DNA of 10,261 nt from Ruminococcus flavefaciens. GTDB lineage: Bacteria; Bacillota_A; Clostridia; Oscillospirales; Ruminococcaceae. Shown piece by piece: positions 8,549 through 10,261 of this stretch. The stretch is taken from NCBI GenBank assembly GCA_004556875.1, contig SFFP01000051.1:1-10261 (forward strand). The letters are read 5' to 3'. How positions within the stretch are numbered: the stretch's first letter is position 1; each line of letters begins with the position of its first letter. The translations under genes were made by a program, and so were the position numbers. The notes below the pieces were generated by a model. That model was given only the letters and a program-made list of their open reading frames with translations. It was not told the origin of the DNA and did no database searches.

Positions 8549-8794
8549 TCAGGTTGTCTGAGGTGTACGGTTCATCGCCATAACTTCGGAAAACGCTCTT
8601 TCAAAAGCGTTGCGATACAGCACTTCACTGAGGTCTTTATCACCGCAGAAGTGCCGGACGATAACACATCTCTCTTTACCGACCTGGTACTCACGTCTTT
8701 CGGTTTTGCAGTTTTTATACTGCTCGTTCATTGCCTGCATTGTCTTGCCGTTTACTGCCTTCTCTCTGTCTGCGGCAGTGTTGTTATTATTCAT
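8549..8794 (-). CDS. Small TnpW-like element protein next to the recombinase
   Basis: This 81-residue protein starts at ATG 8794 with AAAGGAG at 8804-8810 and a 9-nt spacer. The first third is polar and probably flexible (Asn-rich start). The core, about residues 35-70, reads REYQVGKERCVIVRHFCG followed by an amphipathic helix (LSEVLYRNAFERAFSEV). The pattern of a short strand pair ending in a V-x-x-HF motif and a helix resembles the small TnpW-type proteins found beside serine recombinases of Tn4451-like elements; their role is not well defined. Its place directly upstream of the recombinase, on the same strand and 95 nt away, supports an accessory or regulatory role in excision, but this is inference. 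It could also be an unrelated small ICE protein. Confidence 0.6.
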   Translation of the reverse strand: MNNNNTAADREKAVNGKTMQAMNEQYKNCKTERREYQVGKERCVIVRHFCGDKDLSEVLYRNAFERAFSEVMAMNRTPQTT

Positions 8795-8936
8795 AGCTTG
8801 TTACTCCTTTAGCTTGTCTTTCTCTACGCTTATAGAGCGAGGGGATCGCTTTCTCTATCTGCCCCTCTTTTTTGTTTGTGGTCTTATGATGACAGCCGTG
8901 CGGAACAGCAGAGCCGTCCCATATCACAGCTATCAT
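8787..8936 (-). CDS. Possible 49-aa peptide overlapping the TnpW-like gene start
   Basis: An ATG at 8936, 6 nt after the stop of the 150-aa gene, opens 49 codons that end in TAA at 8787-8789, overlapping the start of the TnpW-like gene by 8 nt. The product is basic and Lys/Arg-rich in its second half (EGQIEKAIPSLYKRRERQAK). Arguments for it: it fills the whole gap between two same-strand genes and overlaps as in coupled operons. Against it: no ribosome binding site is visible before the ATG, and it is short. I recognise no family. Confidence 0.3.
   Translation of the reverse strand: MIAVIWDGSAVPHGCHHKTTNKKEGQIEKAIPSLYKRRERQAKGVTSYE
8839..8873 (+). terminator. Weak plus-strand terminator-like inverted repeat
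   Basis: GAGGGG (8839-8844) can pair with CCCCTC (8862-8867) across a 17-nt loop, followed by six T on the plus strand (8868-8873). The layout is that of a Rho-independent terminator reading rightward, yet no rightward gene precedes it. It lies inside the possible 49-aa frame on the other strand. It may be chance, or may stop antisense transcription. Confidence 0.25.
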
Positions 8937-8942
8937 TTTATG

Positions 8943-9395
8943 TTAGGATTCAGGTTTTGTTGTCAGCATCATAGCATCTCTCAGCTCATGCTGCATCGTG
9001 TAAGTATCACAGCCCCAGTTATCAGCATACCGCTTGCACACGGCGAACTGAATATCCACAGGTCTGCGGCGGAGCGTACCCTCTGTCATACGCAGGAGCT
9101 TTGCCACCGCAGGGACAAAGAACAGATAGTCTTTATTCCTGCGATGTTCCTCGATCTCACGGCGAATATCCGCACACTTATCCGAGGTAAGATTCTCGAT
9201 GATCTCATCAACGGACTCCTTGTAATCGCTGTCATAATCAAAGATGATACTCTCCTTATCATAGCGTCCCTTGAAAGGCACACCGCTTGCAGTGAGGGCA
9301 ACCGTTATCTGCTGTCCCTTATCCGTGGACAGGATAACATATTCTTTATTGATACAATCATAATCGTTACCGATATGATAGATGTAATCACTCAT
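8943..9395 (-). CDS. ICE-associated protein of unknown function, 150 aa
   Basis: I do not recognise a named family with certainty. Start ATG 9395 overlaps the stop of the upstream fragment by 8 nt and has AGGGGG at 9402-9407. The first ~55 residues form an alternating strand pattern with GVPFKGRYDKESIIFDYD, which resembles small alpha/beta modules seen in ICE polyvalent proteins. The middle is helical and acidic (residues ~57-86). The last third (FFVPAVAKLLRMTEGTLRRR followed by PVDIQFAVCKRYADNWGCDT) is predicted helical and could hold a helix-turn-helix-like element. No signal peptide or membrane span is visible. Its place between the fused tail fragment and the recombinase suggests an ICE accessory gene. 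A regulatory or polyvalent-associated role is speculation. Confidence 0.7.
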   Translation of the reverse strand: MSDYIYHIGNDYDCINKEYVILSTDKGQQITVALTASGVPFKGRYDKESIIFDYDSDYKESVDEIIENLTSDKCADIRREIEEHRRNKDYLFFVPAVAKLLRMTEGTLRRRPVDIQFAVCKRYADNWGCDTYTMQHELRDAMMLTTKPES

Positions 9396-9563
9396 TCAAA
9401 GCCCCCTCACTCATGTTATTACGGGGAAAACTGCTGTGCTTGACCGCAGTATCACCGACCGTGGAAGTGCTGTCCGTATCATCATCGGACTGCTCACCCT
9501 CACGGAGCTTTTCAAGCTGATCATGCTCGCGCTCAATAGCGGAGAACAGGTCTTTGCCGCTCA
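9388..9563 (-). pseudogene. C-terminal tail of an unidentified ICE protein, fused to the antiporter
   Basis: A frame without its own start runs from the junction near 9563 to TGA at 9388-9390, about 58 codons. It encodes a Lys/Glu-rich helix (KDLFSAIEREHDQLEKLREG), then an acidic Asp/Ser/Thr-rich stretch and a short tail. The stop overlaps the start of the 150-aa gene by 8 nt, the tight spacing of a native operon, so the tail is probably the true end of the ICE gene that once preceded it. It may be the end of the giant polyvalent protein, whose N-terminal part lies at 2913-6776, but the tail has no diagnostic motif. Upstream, the frame continues only out of phase through antiporter DNA. Confidence 0.5.
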
Positions 9564-9904
9564 GCTTCGATACGATTGACACCGAGCAGCAGCGGAGCAA
9601 ACAACACATAACCGATGATCTCAAAGCAGGCAGGCACAAAGGACATCAACACCGCAGGTCTGCCGACTCTTTTCAGGTCGGACAAATTCAGCGAAAGCCC
9701 TGCCTTTATCAGTATGATAATGAGGGCTATCTGCCGAAGCTCCGTGGATATGCCGAGTATTTTCGGATCGAGCAGATCAAGCACATAGGGGCTTACAAGA
9801 ATTCCAACAGCAAGCATACCGATGATGCGTGGCAAGCCTATCCTTTCAAAGATCGCAGCAGCAGATAACCCAACAAGAAAAATGATTGCAAGTGATAACA
9901 GCAT
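9533..9904 (-). pseudogene. Cation:proton antiporter (CPA/NhaP-like), N-terminal fragment under riboswitch control
   Basis: Start is ATG 9904 with GGAGG at 9912-9916 and a 7-nt spacer; an ATG at 9937 lies inside the terminator of the leader and is rejected. The ~114 native residues hold three to four hydrophobic segments (about 3-20, 24-40, 55-75 and 84-104), with FERIGLPRIIGMLAVGILVSP near the start, typical of CPA-type sodium (or potassium)/proton exchangers of the cell membrane. Homology ends after NRIEA at about 9564, where relatives continue into the next membrane segment. Here ten foreign residues and TGA (9533-9535) follow. Full-length members have about 400 residues and the ion-binding core is missing, so no transport is expected. 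The fluoride-type leader suggests a native role in coping with fluoride stress. Confidence 0.82.
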
Positions 9905-9916
9905 AAAAATTCCTCC

Positions 9917-9963
9917 ATAAAATAAAAGAGCCGACAACTATTGCGTAAAACGCAGAAGTCATC
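9917..9963 (-). terminator. Intrinsic terminator forming the riboswitch expression platform
   Basis: On the minus strand GATGACT (9957-9963) can pair with AGTTGTC (9933-9939), allowing two G-T pairs, above it a 2x2 internal loop and then TGCGT with ACGCA closed by three T. A T-rich stretch follows (CTCTTTTATTTTAT, 9917-9930), ending just before the antiporter GGAGG. The 5' arm uses the conserved GATG and the pseudoknot strand of the aptamer, so ligand binding and termination should exclude each other. Confidence 0.65.
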
Positions 9964-10012
9964 AGCTTATGTTAAGCGGTTTCGGTTTCCCGTGGGAGAA
10001 CATCATTCCCGT
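9950..10012 (-). promoter_or_regulatory. Fluoride riboswitch (crcB motif) aptamer
   Basis: Read on the minus strand, GGGA and TCCC (in 9994-10010) close the loop AATGATGTTC as in the first stem of crcB RNAs. Further on, ACCGCTT and AAGCTGATG with a short loop (about 9960-9980) match the second stem and conserved GCTGATG. The strand ACTTC just after can pair with GATGT in the first loop (four of five pairs), the crcB pseudoknot. Between the stems sits a small CGG-GAAA-CCG hairpin, longer than the linkers I recall from Bacillus cereus and Thermotoga. Fluoride binding to this RNA class turns on fluoride exporters and also cation:proton antiporters, which fits the gene below. It lies about 15 nt after the predicted transcription start. 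Confidence 0.75.
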
Positions 10013-10030
10013 ATGAAATTTTCTGTAATT

Positions 10031-10059
10031 ATTATAACATTTTGCTGGCAAGTTGTCAA
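10031..10059 (-). promoter_or_regulatory. Consensus promoter of the antiporter/riboswitch transcript
   Basis: On the minus strand TTGACA (10054-10059) and TATAAT (10031-10036) are separated by exactly 17 nt, a perfect match to the vegetative promoter consensus. Transcription should start near 10024, giving a leader of about 120 nt that contains the aptamer and terminator. A promoter this strong fits constitutive initiation with control left to the riboswitch. Confidence 0.85.
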
Positions 10060-10093
10060 TAGTGAATCTAAACCGAGAATTTCAATTTTGTAC

Positions 10094-10122
10094 TTGACAT
10101 AAGTCGAAAACTATGATATAAT
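10094..10122 (+). promoter_or_regulatory. Consensus promoter of the DUF134 gene
   Basis: TTGACA (10094-10099) and TATAAT (10117-10122) have a 17-nt spacer, again a perfect consensus. The predicted start is near 10129, about 20 nt before ATG 10151. It is divergent from the antiporter promoter; the two -35 boxes are only 34 nt apart, so the promoters could influence each other. Confidence 0.85.
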
Positions 10123-10133
10123 TGACATAAGTC
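10094..10133 (+). repeat. Two copies of a 12-bp direct repeat, candidate operator
   Basis: TTGACATAAGTC occurs at 10094-10105 and again at 10122-10133, 28 bp apart. The first covers the -35 box; the second begins on the last base of the -10 box and covers the transcription start. Each contains GAC-N4-GTC, a short dyad; the second extends it to TGAC-N4-GTCA. This placement suits a repressor that blocks polymerase. The regulator is unknown; self-control by the DUF134 product is one possibility. Confidence 0.55.
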
Positions 10134-10150
10134 AGAAAGGAGATGCGAAA

Positions 10151-10261
10151 ATGCCAAGACCACAGAAATCACGCCGTATCTGTTGTTACCCCGATTACTG
10201 GAGCTTTGCGCCCGATCAGGATACAGCTAACGATACGGTCGTTATGTCGCTTGACGAGTTT
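10151..10261 (+). CDS. DUF134 family protein, N-terminal part
   Basis: ATG 10151 follows AAGGAGA (10137-10143) by 7 nt, and the gene runs off the end of the window after 37 codons. The N-terminus MPRPQKSRRICCYPDYWSFA followed later by VVMSLDEF matches the start of DUF134 proteins, small predicted DNA-binding proteins of about 100-200 residues whose helix-turn-helix lies just beyond this point. In many anaerobes DUF134 genes lie beside small dinitrogenase iron-molybdenum-cofactor-like and Mrp-type iron-sulfur genes; whether that is so here cannot be seen. Its promoter carries two copies of a repeat that could be its own operator. It is chromosomal in character and lies outside the ICE remnant. 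Confidence 0.85.
   Translation, partial: MPRPQKSRRICCYPDYWSFAPDQDTANDTVVMSLDEF

Larger units (their letters stand above)
1..9563. mobile_element. Decayed ICE (conjugative element) remnant, left end outside the window
   Basis: Gene content is that of Clostridia-type ICEs with a TnpX/TndX-like serine recombinase: VirB6-like, PrgI, VirB4, cell-wall enzyme, TopB, giant polyvalent methylase/helicase protein and a large serine recombinase. The plus-strand block (1-6812) and the minus-strand block (6814-9563) face each other, and four gene-to-gene fusions interrupt the expected order (about 1111, 2915, 6777 and 9564). VirB4, TopB and the methylase/helicase core are all incomplete, so autonomous transfer is not expected, while the recombinase is intact. 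The right boundary is set where antiporter homology starts. Whether the two blocks come from one ICE (inverted) or two nested ones cannot be told from this window. Confidence 0.8.

Noticed and set aside
8610..9443. Plus-strand open frame of 277 codons across 8610-9443
   Set aside because: It runs antisense to two minus-strand genes with good ribosome sites and tight operon overlap; its hydrophobic look comes from reading their complement.
9388..9639. A separate 83-aa gene starting at 9639
   Set aside because: Its first ~25 residues are antiporter DNA read in the wrong frame; only the part after about 9563 is a genuine gene tail.
9905..9937. Upstream ATG at 9937 for the antiporter
   Set aside because: It would start inside the terminator hairpin of the leader; ATG 9904 has a proper GGAGG and begins the hydrophobic N-terminus.
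1..10261. CRISPR array, tRNA or rRNA genes
   Set aside because: No regularly spaced repeats and no tRNA- or rRNA-like stretches were seen on either strand.

Overview
The window reads as part of a gut Firmicutes genome, most likely a Ruminococcus-like member of the Oscillospiraceae. It holds the decayed remains of an integrative and conjugative element (ICE) abutting ordinary chromosomal genes. The basis is protein family recognition: PrgI, VirB4, TopB and a very large multi-domain 'polyvalent' protein in the order typical of Clostridia ICEs, a TnpX/TndX-type large serine recombinase, and a DUF134 gene. No database search was possible, so the genus is inference.

Positions 1-6812, plus strand, are the transfer module: the end of a VirB6/TrbL-like membrane protein, an intact PrgI-like protein, the first ~130 codons of VirB4 joined to the C-terminal domain of a probable cell-wall enzyme, an intact small acidic membrane/winged-helix protein, the first ~240 codons of topoisomerase III joined out of frame to a ~3.9 kb stretch of the giant polyvalent protein, and the very start of that protein's methylase/helicase core. 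The three big enzymes (VirB4, TopB, methylase/helicase) are all cut, so this copy should not be able to transfer by itself.

Positions 6814-9563, minus strand, are an ICE end in the opposite orientation. In transcription order they hold the tail of an unidentified protein, a 150-aa protein, a possible 49-aa peptide, an 81-aa TnpW-like protein and an intact 542-aa serine recombinase, ending in a hairpin whose loop holds the recombinase stop codon. Beyond it the element meets the polyvalent gene at a GA dinucleotide, the crossover dinucleotide known for TnpX/TndX. Either an inversion or a nested insertion would explain this head-to-head layout.

Positions 9564-10261 are chromosomal. A cation:proton antiporter gene (minus strand) keeps only its first ~114 codons before it runs into the ICE tail. 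Its leader contains a sequence I read as a fluoride (crcB) riboswitch with a terminator platform, behind a perfect consensus promoter. A DUF134 gene is transcribed divergently from a second perfect consensus promoter carrying two copies of a 12-bp repeat.

The most interesting consequence is regulatory. After the rearrangement the riboswitch promoter faces straight into the ICE remnant, with no clear minus-strand terminator before position 6837. The recombinase and its small companions could therefore be read through from a fluoride-gated promoter, in addition to the recombinase's own promoter at about 8501-8529.
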